DNA from: a virus
IMG/VR virus record: IMGVR_UViG_3300050343_000258
Span: 1-64,000 of that record
Reading direction: 5' to 3' (one strand)
DNA length: 64,000 nucleotides
The notes beneath the pieces were generated by a model, which was not told the origin of the DNA, made no database searches, and worked only from the letters and a program-made list of their open reading frames with translations. The position numbers and the translations under genes were made by a program. Below are positions 47,110-57,800 of this stretch, piece by piece (positions within the stretch are counted from its first letter, which is position 1; each line of letters begins with the position of its first letter).

Positions 47110-47477
47110 TGGAAAATAATAACCAAAATAATAAAGAAGAGTATCTTTTACCTAAAGAAGTATTAACTCACGTTAATAATCTAATTGGTAAAGGTGCTCA
47201 TACTTTATCAACAGTTATTGAAACTGAGTTTTACACTCATGAGGCTTTAAACCGAATGTTAGAAAAAAATGAGATTATTTGGTCACACAAATTATTTAAT
47301 GGTGGTCAAGTAATATTAAAGGAAGGACTTATAAGGTTTTCGGAAACTTTTAATTACTTATATTTCATTAAAAGGAAGGACGAAAATACTTATAAGTTCT
47401 ATACGATTTGTAAAGAAGAATCATCAGACGGTATGATTTTCTTTTTAAGAAGTTATAAAAATTTAAAAACAATATAA
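47109..47477 (+). CDS. Hypothetical 122-residue protein in the glutamine synthetase run
   Basis: The ATG overlaps the glutamine synthetase stop. The protein has a helical N-terminus (LLPKEVLTHVNNLIGKGAHT) and a beta-rich part (HKLFNGGQVILKEGLIRFSE, YLYFIKR). No family was recognised. Tight linkage suggests it acts with the metabolic genes around it. Confidence 0.5.
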   Translation: MENNNQNNKEEYLLPKEVLTHVNNLIGKGAHTLSTVIETEFYTHEALNRMLEKNEIIWSHKLFNGGQVILKEGLIRFSETFNYLYFIKRKDENTYKFYTICKEESSDGMIFFLRSYKNLKTI

Positions 47478-47478
47478 G

Positions 47479-47799
47479 ATGAGAATATTAAACTCGGAAG
47501 AATTACAGGAAAAAATTAATAGTGGTGAAAAATTTATAGTAGATATGTATGCTGATTGGTGTGGACCATGTAGAATGTTATCAAGAATAATTGAAAGTGT
47601 AGATAAGAAAATGACAAGTGAAGGTCATCAAGTTAATCTATATAAATTTAACATTGAGTCTGATAATCAAATGTCTGCAAAATTAGGTGTTCGTTCAATA
47701 CCTGCATTGTTGGCTTTCAACGAAGGTAAAAATGTTGAAACAAAAATAGGTTTAGTTCAAGAGAATCAAATAATTGAAATGGCAAACAATATATTGTAG
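47479..47799 (+). CDS. trxA: Thioredoxin
   Basis: A 106-residue thioredoxin with the active site DWCGPCRML, the cis-Pro segment RSIPALLAF and a normal length. It can supply electrons to ribonucleotide reductase or other targets in large phages. It begins 1 base after the previous stop and ends directly before the carbamoyltransferase ATG. Confidence 0.85.
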   Translation: MRILNSEELQEKINSGEKFIVDMYADWCGPCRMLSRIIESVDKKMTSEGHQVNLYKFNIESDNQMSAKLGVRSIPALLAFNEGKNVETKIGLVQENQIIEMANNIL

Positions 47800-49557
47800 A
47801 TGATTATATTAGGGTTAAATTTAGGTCATGATGCTTCAGTTTCACTTTTAAAAGATGGTAAAGTTATTTCATCTATATCATGTGAAAGAATTTATAGACT
47901 TAAAAAAACTTCTTACATTGATTGGGTAGCGATAGATTATGTTTTAAGTGATTCTAATATTTCATTTGATGAAGTTGACTATATAAGTGTTGGGGGGTAC
48001 GATAAATGGAACTCAAACGGATTTATAGAAATTTATTTAGATAAAGATGAAGATAGTCCATTTAAAGGTGAACTCCCACCTCTAACCAAACATGGGTATG
48101 ATATATTTAATGATAATTGGTTAGTGACACCAACTACAGATAGGGAGTCATTCCCTTTCATAAATATTAATGTGGTTTTAGAGGGTCACTATGTAAAAAA
48201 AGGTTACTTAGTAAATCATCAAACTGCACATGCTGCATCATCTTTTTACACATCACCATTTAAAAAATCTGTCATAATGACATTAGACGCTTCGGGTGAA
48301 TATCCTGAAAAAAGTGGGTCTTACCATTACGGTAGTAATGATAGATTAGAAATTTTAGGGGCACCTAATACTTTAGTTGGTGTTTTTTATGACAAAATGA
48401 CTGATTGGTTATCGATAGGTCCTGGATTAACTAAAGCTGGAACGTTGATGGGATTATCATCATTTGGTAAACCCAATGAAATAGCTATTAATCAATGGAA
48501 GGATTTTATAATTAATAATAACGGTAAATTAAGTTCAGGTGATTTAGAGTTTTATTATATAATGGGTTCTAAATTATCGGGATTACCCCCACATACCTAT
48601 AGGGGTTGGATAGAAAAAGATAATGTATTATATAAAGAAAAACCTAAGTTTAGTGGTAATAGAACAATACTAACTAATTCAGAAGTTGATACGGTAAAGG
48701 GTATGGACTTAGCATCTTCAGTACAATATATTTTTGAAAAAATAGTTCTGATGTTTGTTGATGAATTATACGAATTAACAAAAGGTTATAATGGTGGTAA
48801 TTTATGTTTGGCGGGTGGTTCATTTTTAAACTGTAATGTTAATTATAAAATACTTAAAGAAAGTAAATTTAAAAACATTTACATATATCCCGCTTCAGGT
48901 GATGATGGGTTATCTGTTGGTTCTACACTTTATTCTTATCATCATATTTTAGGTAATGATAATAAAGAGTATAGTAATTCAGAAATTGTTTATACGGGTA
49001 AAAAATATACTAATGAAACTATTGGTGAGAAATATGATGTGAAGGTAATCTCTAAAATGATTAGTGAATCTAAAATTATTGCGTGGTTTCAAGGAGGTTC
49101 AGAATTTGGACCAAGAGCGTTAGGTAATCGTTCATTTATAGCTAATCCTGTTGACCCTAATATGAAAGATATCTTAAACGCTAGAATTAAATTTAGAGAA
49201 TGGTTTAGACCATTTGCACCATCGGTTACTGAAGAAAACTGTCAGGAGTATTTTGATATTGATGTTCCATCACCTTTTATGTTATATACATGTCCTGTTA
49301 AAAAACCTGACTTAGTACCATCCATTACTCATGTTGACGGTACTGCTAGAGTTCAAACAGTTAATCAAAAAGATAATCCAACTTATTATGAGTTGATAAG
49401 AGAAGTTGAAAAATATACCAATATTCCTATGGTACTTAACACTTCTTTAAATATAAACGGTCAACCAATAGTTGAAACAATAGAGGACGCTATTGATTTA
49501 TTTAATAATAGTGATGTTGACGCAATAGTTATTAATAATAGAATGATATTAAAATGA
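47800..49557 (+). CDS. NodU/CmcH-family carbamoyltransferase
   Basis: Intact 585-residue enzyme. The N-terminal Kae1-like domain has GLNLGHDASVSLLKDGK, NHQTAHAASSFYTSPF with paired His for metal, LTLDASGE-like VIMTLDASGEY and LMGLSSFGKP. LAGGSFLNCNVNYKI closes this domain. The C-terminal domain has GGSEFGPRALGNRSFIAN and PFAPSVTEE. The family transfers carbamoyl from carbamoyl phosphate to sugars or antibiotics. It may modify phage DNA bases, sugars on virion glycans or nucleotides. Its stop overlaps the glutaredoxin start (ATGA), and glutamine synthetase lies three genes upstream. Confidence 0.85.
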   Translation: MIILGLNLGHDASVSLLKDGKVISSISCERIYRLKKTSYIDWVAIDYVLSDSNISFDEVDYISVGGYDKWNSNGFIEIYLDKDEDSPFKGELPPLTKHGYDIFNDNWLVTPTTDRESFPFININVVLEGHYVKKGYLVNHQTAHAASSFYTSPFKKSVIMTLDASGEYPEKSGSYHYGSNDRLEILGAPNTLVGVFYDKMTDWLSIGPGLTKAGTLMGLSSFGKPNEIAINQWKDFIINNNGKLSSGDLEFYYIMGSKLSGLPPHTYRGWIEKDNVLYKEKPKFSGNRTILTNSEVDTVKGMDLASSVQYIFEKIVLMFVDELYELTKGYNGGNLCLAGGSFLNCNVNYKILKESKFKNIYIYPASGDDGLSVGSTLYSYHHILGNDNKEYSNSEIVYTGKKYTNETIGEKYDVKVISKMISESKIIAWFQGGSEFGPRALGNRSFIANPVDPNMKDILNARIKFREWFRPFAPSVTEENCQEYFDIDVPSPFMLYTCPVKKPDLVPSITHVDGTARVQTVNQKDNPTYYELIREVEKYTNIPMVLNTSLNINGQPIVETIEDAIDLFNNSDVDAIVINNRMILK

Positions 49558-49838
49558 AAAAAGTTATAGTTTACACCATGAAAGGTTGTCGTCACTGTGA
49601 TGATATGAAAAAAATGTTAAAGGACTCTAAAATTGAGTTTACACCAAGAGATATAGATGTCTTTAAAAATGAATACGACTTATTTGTTCAGGCTACGGAT
49701 AGTGAGTTTATTCCTGCGTTTATGTTATTGACTGTTGAAAAAGGTGACAAAACATCTAACATAAAATTACTGGTACCTGATGATGACTTTGAAGATTTAG
49801 ACGAAGCTTTGGTTAAGGTGAAACGATATTTAAAATAA
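49554..49838 (+). CDS. Glutaredoxin-like protein
   Basis: A 94-residue protein with the active site TMKGCRHCDDMKKML and the cis-Pro motif EFIPAFML, of standard size. It overlaps the carbamoyltransferase stop by 4 bases. With thioredoxin it could reduce ribonucleotide reductase or handle oxidative stress. The end overlaps the convergent minus-strand gene by 9 bases. Confidence 0.75.
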   Translation: MKKVIVYTMKGCRHCDDMKKMLKDSKIEFTPRDIDVFKNEYDLFVQATDSEFIPAFMLLTVEKGDKTSNIKLLVPDDDFEDLDEALVKVKRYLK

Positions 49839-49850
49839 TATCATTTCACC
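49817..49850. terminator. Bidirectional hairpin between convergent genes
   Basis: GGTGAAACGATATT (49817-49830) pairs with AATATCATTTCACC (49837-49850) over 14 positions with one mismatch and a 6-base loop. It spans both stop codons of the convergent genes at 49838 (+) and 49830 (-). There is no long T-run on either side, so termination is likely but not certain. Confidence 0.55.
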
Positions 49851-50696
49851 TACTTTATCTTTTACTTTCCATATATTAAAATGACTTATGATTTCTTCTG
49901 AGAAATCATACTCATTCAAATCCCACCTCTTAATTATTTCATCAGGTTTAAATGTAAATAAATCTAAAATTAAAGATTCTAACCACTCATTACTTGTCAT
50001 TAAACTGTCTGAGGTAACTTTAAGTGATATATTCTCCCAATTAATTGTGTCAAACTTAGCGTCTGTAAAAAATTCAACGGTTAAGTCACGACATAATCCT
50101 CTCTCAAATATATTATAAACAATGTAGTTAAAGTACGACTCAAAAAGTTTAGATGTTTTTAAGTTTTTACCGTAATGTTGTGATGATTTAAAAGTTTCAA
50201 CAGAAGAATTATTTTTTAAAATTTTATAATCCTCAAAATTATTTAACACATCACTTATGATATCTTCATTAAAATCATTTGCAGTAAATACAATGTTTAA
50301 ATCAGTACAAGCGGTAAACCTGTAGTGCTTATTATTTAACGTATCTAAATAGGTTTGTTTTTTTATTGAATCGGATAACTCATCTTTAGTATATGTTTTT
50401 TTAAAATAAATCGATTCTTCCTCAACAGGTGTGTCATATTCGATAAGGTCAACAACATTTAAATTTATATCACTACTAAAGAGTGTTTTATAATATGATA
50501 TAAATAATTTAGATAAGTTAATTGGTGTTTTATGTGTGGTATTTCCTCTCACCACTATAAAGTTACTGTTGTTTATTACTTGTATGTTTGTTTTATGATT
50601 TTTAGTTTCTTTTTCTATCTCAAGAATTACCTTATTAACTAATAGATTAGTTAAGTCTTCACCTCTTGAATAAGTTTGTACTATGTAGTTCGGCAT
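49830..50696 (-). CDS. Hypothetical 288-residue protein
   Basis: A soluble protein (MPNYIVQTYSRGEDLTNLLV..., NIVFTANDFNEDIISDVLNN). No motif was recognised. The only gene on the minus strand in this part of the window, between the metabolic run and the collagen cluster. The start region is AT-rich and has no clear promoter box. Confidence 0.45.
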   Translation of the reverse strand: MPNYIVQTYSRGEDLTNLLVNKVILEIEKETKNHKTNIQVINNSNFIVVRGNTTHKTPINLSKLFISYYKTLFSSDINLNVVDLIEYDTPVEEESIYFKKTYTKDELSDSIKKQTYLDTLNNKHYRFTACTDLNIVFTANDFNEDIISDVLNNFEDYKILKNNSSVETFKSSQHYGKNLKTSKLFESYFNYIVYNIFERGLCRDLTVEFFTDAKFDTINWENISLKVTSDSLMTSNEWLESLILDLFTFKPDEIIKRWDLNEYDFSEEIISHFNIWKVKDKVGEMILF

Positions 50697-50798
50697 ATTA
50701 AATGACTTTTAAATATTTATTAAATGTATTATATAAAAAAAAACTTGAATGATAAATACAAATCGGTATTTAAAATGAATAATAAACTTTTTTGTGAG

Positions 50799-50807
50799 TA
50801 TTTATAA
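50799..50807 (+). promoter_or_regulatory. TATTTATAA putative phage promoter before collagen cluster
   Basis: Exact TATTTATAA within a 139-base gene-free gap, 28 bases before the ATG at 50836. Same motif as before 33244 and 39262. It could drive the whole collagen run, whose genes overlap each other. Confidence 0.5.
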
Positions 50808-50835
50808 AATAAGATAAACCCTTTGAATTGCACCA

Positions 50836-53800
50836 ATGGCTAAAAACATTATAATAGTACCACAACCAACAGGTACGACACTTCCTTATATTATTTTTGA
50901 GAACACTAATGGTGATACTATTTCATTAAATGTTCACAATGACGGTCGTCTAACTTTTTCAGGTGCAACACATGGTGATGCTTTAGTTGTTATTGATGAA
51001 GATAGGTTAAATGTTAAAGGTTCTATTATCTTAGGTAATGACGTAGCATTTAATAGTGTTGGTTCTATTACGGACACTGGTGGTTGGAAAGGTAGTACTC
51101 AAGGACTAAAAGGTAATCATGGTGTTGACGGTGATAAAGGTTTAAAAGGTGTACAGGGACCTGTAGGGCCAACAGCTAATAGAGGTACAAGTGTTGATGG
51201 ACCACAAGGTGATAAAGGTAGAAAAGGGTTAAAAGGTCTCAAAGGTAGATTTGGTACTATAGGTACTAGTTGGGCGTTCCAAAATGATGGTGATAAAGGT
51301 TTAAAAGGACCACAAGGTCCAACATCCACTGAAGTGGGTCCGAAAGGTGAAAAAGGTAATCGTGGAGTTCAGGGTGAAGAGGGTATTAAAGGTGCTATTG
51401 GAGATAAAGCCAGTCAAGGACCTGTAGGTTTACAAGGTTCAAATTCAGATAAAGGTATTGTTGGTGATAAAGGTAATAAGGGTTTAAAAGGACCACAAGG
51501 ACCTAAAGGTGTCAAAGGTATTGAAGGTGAAAAAGGTAAAAAAGGTTCTTTAGGACCACAAGGACCAGTTTCACAATCGGGTTCATCTGCGGATAAAGGA
51601 CTTAAAGGACTTAAAGGTCTTCAAGGAACAAAAGGTCCGAAAGGTATTCAAGGTACTCAGGGATTACAAGGACCAATAGCAAGTGTTGGTTCACAAGGAC
51701 CCATAGGACCTAAAGGTCCAACAGGAGAAAAAGGTATAAAAGGGCTGATAGGTGTTAAAGGTCTTAAGGGTGTGAAAGGTCTTAAGGGTGTGAAGGGACA
51801 TAAAGGACTTATTGCTGTAAGTGGTGATAATGGTCAACAAGGTCCAACGGGGGCTCAAGGACCAATAGGTTATAAAGGGGACAAGGGACTTAAAGGTCTT
51901 CAAGGAACAAAAGGTCCGAAAGGTATTAAAGGACCACAAGCCAGTACAACTACACAAGGACCACAAGGACCACAAGGATTACAAGGAATCACTTCAACAG
52001 ATAAGGGTATTAAGGGTCAAAAAGGGTTAAAAGGTGTAAAGGGTTTAAAAGGTTTAAAACCTAATAGAGGTACTCAAGGAGGTATCGGTACACAAGCATC
52101 ACAAGGACCTACTGGACCAACAGGACCTAAAGGTGATGATAAAGGTCAGAAAGGTCTAAAAGGTATTAAAGGTCTAAAAGGTAATAGAGGACCACAAGGA
52201 CCTCAAGGTGCGATTGGTAATCAAGGTAGTATAGCCTCGACAGGTGACAAAGGTATAAAGGGTGTAGTTGGACCAACACCATTCAAAGGACTTAAAGGTC
52301 TTAAGGGTAATAAAGGTTTAAAAGGACCTAAAAATTCACAAGGTCCACAAGGTCCAACAGGTAATCAGGCGTCTATAGGTGATAAAGGTAATCGAGGTGC
52401 TACTTCAACCGATAAGGGTCTTAAGGGACCTAAAGGTTTAAAGGGTATTGAAGGACCTAAAGGACCTATTGGGTTACAAGGTCCACAATCAAGTACAGGA
52501 ACTGTAGGGGAACAGGGACCACAGGGTGACCAAGGACCACAAGGTCCAACTTCAACTGATAAAGGTATAAAAGGACAAAAAGGTTTAAAGGGTTTAACTG
52601 GTGGACGTGGACCACAAGGAAGTGATGGTGTAAGAGGAGGTAAAGGACCGCAAGGGCCAACAGGTAACAGAGGTAATATTGGTGTATCATCCGACAAAGG
52701 TAATAGAGGTCCACAGTCTGAGGAAAAAGGACTTAAGGGTCCTCAAGGCGATAGAGGTTCACAATCTACTGATAAGGGTCAAAAAGGTCCACAAGGAAGT
52801 AGAGGGAGTCAAGCCGCACAAGGACCAACAGGACCGGCAAGTACCGATAGAGGTCCGGTTGGTAATAGAGGACAACAAGGAAAACAATCTACTGATAAAG
52901 GTCAAAAAGGTCCACAGGGACCACAGGGGGACCAAGCCGCTGCAGGACCAACGGGTCCACAAGGTCCAACCAATGACACTAAAGGTCATAAAGGGTTAAA
53001 GGGTTTAAAAGGAGTTAAAGGTAATAGAGGTAGTCAAGGTCCAAGAGGACCACAAGGAGCAACATCAACCGTAAAGGGGTATAAAGGTATAACCAGTACT
53101 ACTAAAGGTATTAAAGGACAGAAAGGTTATAAAGGACCTAAAGGGCCAAGAGGTTCTGTTGGTAATAGAGGGGCACAAGGTGCGACATCAATAGTAAAAG
53201 GGGCGAAAGGACCAAATAATTCTGAAAAAGGGCTAAAAGGACTAAAAGGTTTAAAAGGGCCAAAGGGTAATAGAGGTAACCAAGGACCACAAGGTGTTAG
53301 AGGAGCCAATTCAACGGTTAAAGGGTTTAAAGGGATAGATAATACAACTAAAGGTCCAAAAGGTTTAAAAGGAGTTAAAGGTAATCGAGGAAATCAGGGG
53401 TCGCAAGGACCGCAAGGACCAAGAGGTTCAGCTTCAACTACACAAGGACCAAAAGGTCCAACTAATAATACTAAAGGTCAAAAAGGTGCAGTTGGTGATT
53501 CAGGAATAAAAGGTGATAAAGGTATACGAGGACCGCAAGGACCAAGAGGAAATGATTCAACAGTAAAAGGATTAAAAGGACAGCCAAGTACTGAAAAAGG
53601 TTTAAAGGGACTTAAAGGGCCAAAAGGGCCGAAGGGTAATAGAGGTAATCAAGGACCTCAAGGGTCAAGAGGAAATGATTCAACAGTAAAAGGACCAATA
53701 GGACCGTCAAGTTCAGAAAGGGGTCTACAGGGTGTTAAAGGATTAAAAGGGCGAAAAGGGCCAAAGGGACGTAAAGGTATTAAGGGACCACAAGGTTCTC

Positions 53801-54813
53801 AATCTACAGATAAAGGTCAAAAAGGTTTTATAGGTACAGATAAAGGTCTTAAAGGTCTACAAGGTAGTAAAGGACCTAAAGGAAATAGAGGACCACAAGG
53901 CTCACAAGGACCAAGAGGTAATCAATCTACAGATAAAGGTATAAAAGGTTATAAAGGACCAAGAGGTTCAAATGGACCAACAGGTCCAGGTGGGTCAAAT
54001 GGGTCAGGTGGTCCAACAGGGCCAACAGGTGGTGGAGGTTCAAATGGACCAACAGGTCCAACAGGACCAGCAGGTACTGAAAAAGGGTTAAAGGGTCTTA
54101 AAGGACTAAAAGGCCCTATTGAAAAACAAGGTAGTCAAGGACCAATAGGTCCGCAAGGTAATACTTCAACAGTAAAAGGACCAACAGGGCCAATTGGTAA
54201 TGACCTTGGACCAACAGGTCCAACAGGACCACAAGGTCCGGCAAGTACGGATAAAGGTCCGATAGGACCAAAAGGACCAACATCAACAGTAAAGGGGGTA
54301 AAAGGACTAAGAGGGCCAATTGGTAGTACGGGACCAAGAGGAGGACAAGGAACAAGTGGACCACAGGGACCGACAGGACCACAAGGACCGGCTGGTAGTG
54401 GTGGTGCGACAGGGCCAACTGGTGGACAAGGACCTAAAGGTCCAAAAGGACCAAGAGGTTTACAAGGACCACAGGGACTACAAGGTCCAGCATCAGATAA
54501 AAGATTAAAAAATAATATTAAATCTTTAAAAGGTAATCTAAGTAAGTTAAAATTAATTGACGGTGTAAAGTTTACATGGAAAGGTGGGTCAACTAAATTT
54601 GAAAATAATTATGGTGAAGATTTTGGATTTATCGCTCAAGATATTGAAAAAGTTATACCTGAAGTTGTATTTAATAGTGAGAGTGGTTATCTAAAACTTG
54701 AGTACGGTAAATTAGTTGCGATTGGTATAGGTTCTATACAAGAACAAAACACACGTATTGAAAATATAACAGATAGAATTAACATATTAAAATCAAAAAT
54801 TTTAAATGGGTAG
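50836..54813 (+). CDS. Giant collagen-like fibre protein with S74 chaperone domain
   Basis: Intact 1325-residue protein. Residues 1-90 form a head similar in style to those of the next two genes (IIIVPQPTG and related). From about 92 to 1219 the chain is Gly-X-Y repeats with Lys very often in the Y position ([10 protein letters not shown]). It is interrupted at intervals by STDKG-type seven-residue glycine spacings (at least eight times). The last 106 residues are an S74 intramolecular chaperone; Ser1220 in SDKRLKNNI and Lys1225 form the self-cleavage dyad. After trimerisation the domain should be released. The X-Lys-Gly triplets are ideal lysyl hydroxylase substrates. The stop overlaps the next ATG by 8 bases. 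Likely a virion or tail fibre. Confidence 0.85.
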   Translation: MAKNIIIVPQPTGTTLPYIIFENTNGDTISLNVHNDGRLTFSGATHGDALVVIDEDRLNVKGSIILGNDVAFNSVGSITDTGGWKGSTQGLKGNHGVDGDKGLKGVQGPVGPTANRGTSVDGPQGDKGRKGLKGLKGRFGTIGTSWAFQNDGDKGLKGPQGPTSTEVGPKGEKGNRGVQGEEGIKGAIGDKASQGPVGLQGSNSDKGIVGDKGNKGLKGPQGPKGVKGIEGEKGKKGSLGPQGPVSQSGSSADKGLKGLKGLQGTKGPKGIQGTQGLQGPIASVGSQGPIGPKGPTGEKGIKGLIGVKGLKGVKGLKGVKGHKGLIAVSGDNGQQGPTGAQGPIGYKGDKGLKGLQGTKGPKGIKGPQASTTTQGPQGPQGLQGITSTDKGIKGQKGLKGVKGLKGLKPNRGTQGGIGTQASQGPTGPTGPKGDDKGQKGLKGIKGLKGNRGPQGPQGAIGNQGSIASTGDKGIKGVVGPTPFKGLKGLKGNKGLKGPKNSQGPQGPTGNQASIGDKGNRGATSTDKGLKGPKGLKGIEGPKGPIGLQGPQSSTGTVGEQGPQGDQGPQGPTSTDKGIKGQKGLKGLTGGRGPQGSDGVRGGKGPQGPTGNRGNIGVSSDKGNRGPQSEEKGLKGPQGDRGSQSTDKGQKGPQGSRGSQAAQGPTGPASTDRGPVGNRGQQGKQSTDKGQKGPQGPQGDQAAAGPTGPQGPTNDTKGHKGLKGLKGVKGNRGSQGPRGPQGATSTVKGYKGITSTTKGIKGQKGYKGPKGPRGSVGNRGAQGATSIVKGAKGPNNSEKGLKGLKGLKGPKGNRGNQGPQGVRGANSTVKGFKGIDNTTKGPKGLKGVKGNRGNQGSQGPQGPRGSASTTQGPKGPTNNTKGQKGAVGDSGIKGDKGIRGPQGPRGNDSTVKGLKGQPSTEKGLKGLKGPKGPKGNRGNQGPQGSRGNDSTVKGPIGPSSSERGLQGVKGLKGRKGPKGRKGIKGPQGSQSTDKGQKGFIGTDKGLKGLQGSKGPKGNRGPQGSQGPRGNQSTDKGIKGYKGPRGSNGPTGPGGSNGSGGPTGPTGGGGSNGPTGPTGPAGTEKGLKGLKGLKGPIEKQGSQGPIGPQGNTSTVKGPTGPIGNDLGPTGPTGPQGPASTDKGPIGPKGPTSTVKGVKGLRGPIGSTGPRGGQGTSGPQGPTGPQGPAGSGGATGPTGGQGPKGPKGPRGLQGPQGLQGPASDKRLKNNIKSLKGNLSKLKLIDGVKFTWKGGSTKFENNYGEDFGFIAQDIEKVIPEVVFNSESGYLKLEYGKLVAIGIGSIQEQNTRIENITDRINILKSKILNG

Positions 54814-57800
54814 AGACATTAAAATAAATCCAACGGGTGGGACAATCAGTTTTTCAGGTACTAATAGTACTATGATTAATATTGACTATAATAGTGGTGA
54901 ATTAAATTTCAACACCCACTTAGGTAATGATTTTAAAATTACTTCAAACTTAGAGTTAGATAATATAAAGTTTATGCCGTCTGTTTCAGTAAAGAAAGAG
55001 AATAGTAACGAACTAATTGATGACTTAGGTAAGTGGAAGGGTTACCCTATGAATATGATTGGACCGACTGGTACACAAGGTCCAAATGGACCTACAGGTC
55101 TTAAGGGTAGTAGAGCGGTTGATGGAGAAAAAGGTTTAAAAGGTAAAAAAGGTTTAAAAGGTATAACTTCTACTGAACAAGGTCCACAGGGTGACCAAGG
55201 TACTAAGGGGTTAAAAGGTATCAAAGGAGAAAAGGCTAACCAAGGACCTATAGGGCCAACAGGTGTCAAAGGTCAAATAGGTCCTCAGGGTAATACAGGA
55301 CCAATAGGTCCGACATCTTTAAAAGGTCCAGTAGGACCACAAGGGTTTAAAGGTTTCAAAGGTAATAAAGGTATAAAGGGATTAATTGGTGACTCACTGA
55401 AAGGTCCTACAGGATTATCGGCGAGTAAAGGTAACCAAGGACCCACAGGTACTAATAAAGGACCAATTGGTCCAAAAGGTGAGGTAGGTGTAAAAGGACC
55501 TCAAGGACCAATTGGGATTACTGCAAATGTAGATGTTTATGTTTTCTATGACGCGACATCAATGCCAAGTGATAAAGCTAAAGAAGCTTCGCAGAGTGTT
55601 AGAGATTGGTTCCAAACGGTAAATGGTGATGGTGATATTAATAAACTATACGAGGGGGTAATTGGTAAAAATTCTCATAATGGTGAAAACTGGTTATGGT
55701 GGGCATCTTACCCATATCTTGGTTCACTATCCGGAGGTACCTTATCTGATAACACACAAATTAATGAATTTAATAGTGCTGTACCTAATGCAACTTATCA
55801 ATCTGATTATTGTAAGTCTAACTCAGGTGGTAATTGTGTACCAAGAAACTCACAATTTAATGATGGTGAAACGATATATAGAAGAATTAACAGAGGTGTT
55901 AATTTAGATACAGGTGCCGCTGAAACAATATCTCAGGGTGTACCTTTTGACCATAGTGATTTAAATAATACGGAAACATCGGGACAAGGTTCATTTGGTG
56001 GTGATAATACTAACTATTTGGTAATTATTGTTGCTGATGAGTCAGATGGTCTTGTTGGTTTATATCATGGACAGGTAGGTGGGACTAATAGTAATCCAAC
56101 TAAGAGTGATTTGTATAATAAACCATTTGAATTAAATGGTAATTATTGGAATAATAATGCGGGTGATGAATATACGAATAGGTATTTACACGATTACTGT
56201 TCTTATGTTCAAGTATATGAAGATATTATATCCAATAGAGGGGGTAATGCTCAAGGTTTAGTTTATCCAGTTGTAAACCCACTTAGAGGTACTTCAACTT
56301 ATGCGTTTGTTCAACATGCAGTAGCAGCAATTGAGGGTAGTACCATCACTAGTAATGAGTTTTTAAACAGATATGGTGATAACATAACTTCAGTTGGTCC
56401 TGAAAACTTAAATTTAAGTGCATTAACAAGAACAAATGTATATTCAGGTTTAACGTCTGAAACTTGTTATACAAATTTAGAAAGTAGTTTTAAAAATGGT
56501 TCAGGACTAAAACATTTTGGATTTGATGTTGACCCTACTGTTAGTAATTTTACGGAATCCGTTGTTACAAACGCTTTAACGTCTTTTCTAAGACAACAAG
56601 GTGAAACTGGTGACGAAGGTAATAAAGGAATCGCTGGTGACGATAAAGGAACTAAAGGATTAAAAGGATTAAAAGGATTAAAAGGTTTAAAAGGGGCTAA
56701 AGGACCTGATACCGATAGTGGAACAAAAGGTGTGGTAGGTGAAAAGGGACCTATCGGTGTTGATGGACCTGTTGGTGATTTAAAAGGTCCAAAAGGTGAA
56801 GTTGGAGTTGTTGGACCAAAAGGTATTAAAGGACCTGATGGTTCCATAGGTGTTTCACCCAAAGGTCAAATAGGTCCTGATGGTGACCAAGGACCTACAG
56901 GTGGTAGAGGTGAAACTTCTACCGATAAAGGTGAAAAAGGTATTAAAGGTAGAAGAGGTAATAAAGGTCTTAAAGGTATTAAAGGTGTCAAAGGGTCTAA
57001 TAGCTAGCCAAGGAGATACGGGACCAACAGGTCCTCAATCCGATAAAGGTCTGACCGGTAATAAAGGTGATAAAGGTCTCAAAGGTTTAAAAGGTCGAAA
57101 AGGATTACTTGGTCCACAAGGACCACAAGGAGCAATTGCTGACCAAGGAGCTCAAGGTCCAGTTTCACAAGATGGTGAGGGAGCGGATAAAGGTCTTAAA
57201 GGACTTAAAGGATTAAAAGGGTTAAAAGGTAAAAAGGGTATTGATGGGACAAAAGGACCTCAAGGGCCAACAAGCCAAGGTAATGAGTTAGGACCTACAG
57301 GGGAAAAGGGTCAAAGAGGGCCACAGGGAGATAAAGGTAATAAAGGTTATAAAGGATTAAAAGGTAAGAAAGGTGTTAAGGGACCTAAAGGACCTAAAGG
57401 TTTAATCGCGAGTCAAGGTGATGGAGGACCACAAGGACCAACGGGACCAGTGGCGGACCAAGGTAATAAAGGACTTAAAGGATTAAAAGGTAATAAAGGT
57501 TTTAAAGGGTTAAAAGGTTTAATAGGGCCTCAAGGAAATAAAGGACTTAAAGCCAGTCAAGGTGATGCGGGCCCACAAGGTCCTGAAAGTATCAAAGGGC
57601 AAAAGGGTTATAAAGGTATCAAAGGTCAAAAAGGTTATAAAGGACCACAAGGTAATAAAGGACCTAAAGGTTTAAAAGGGTTAAAAGGTGTTACTGGTGA
57701 TAAAGGTTTAATAAGTGTATCTGCAGGTGACAAAGGAATTAAAGGTCAAAAAGGTTTTAGAGCCACTGATGGTGATAAAGGTATAAAAGGTCAAAAAGGT

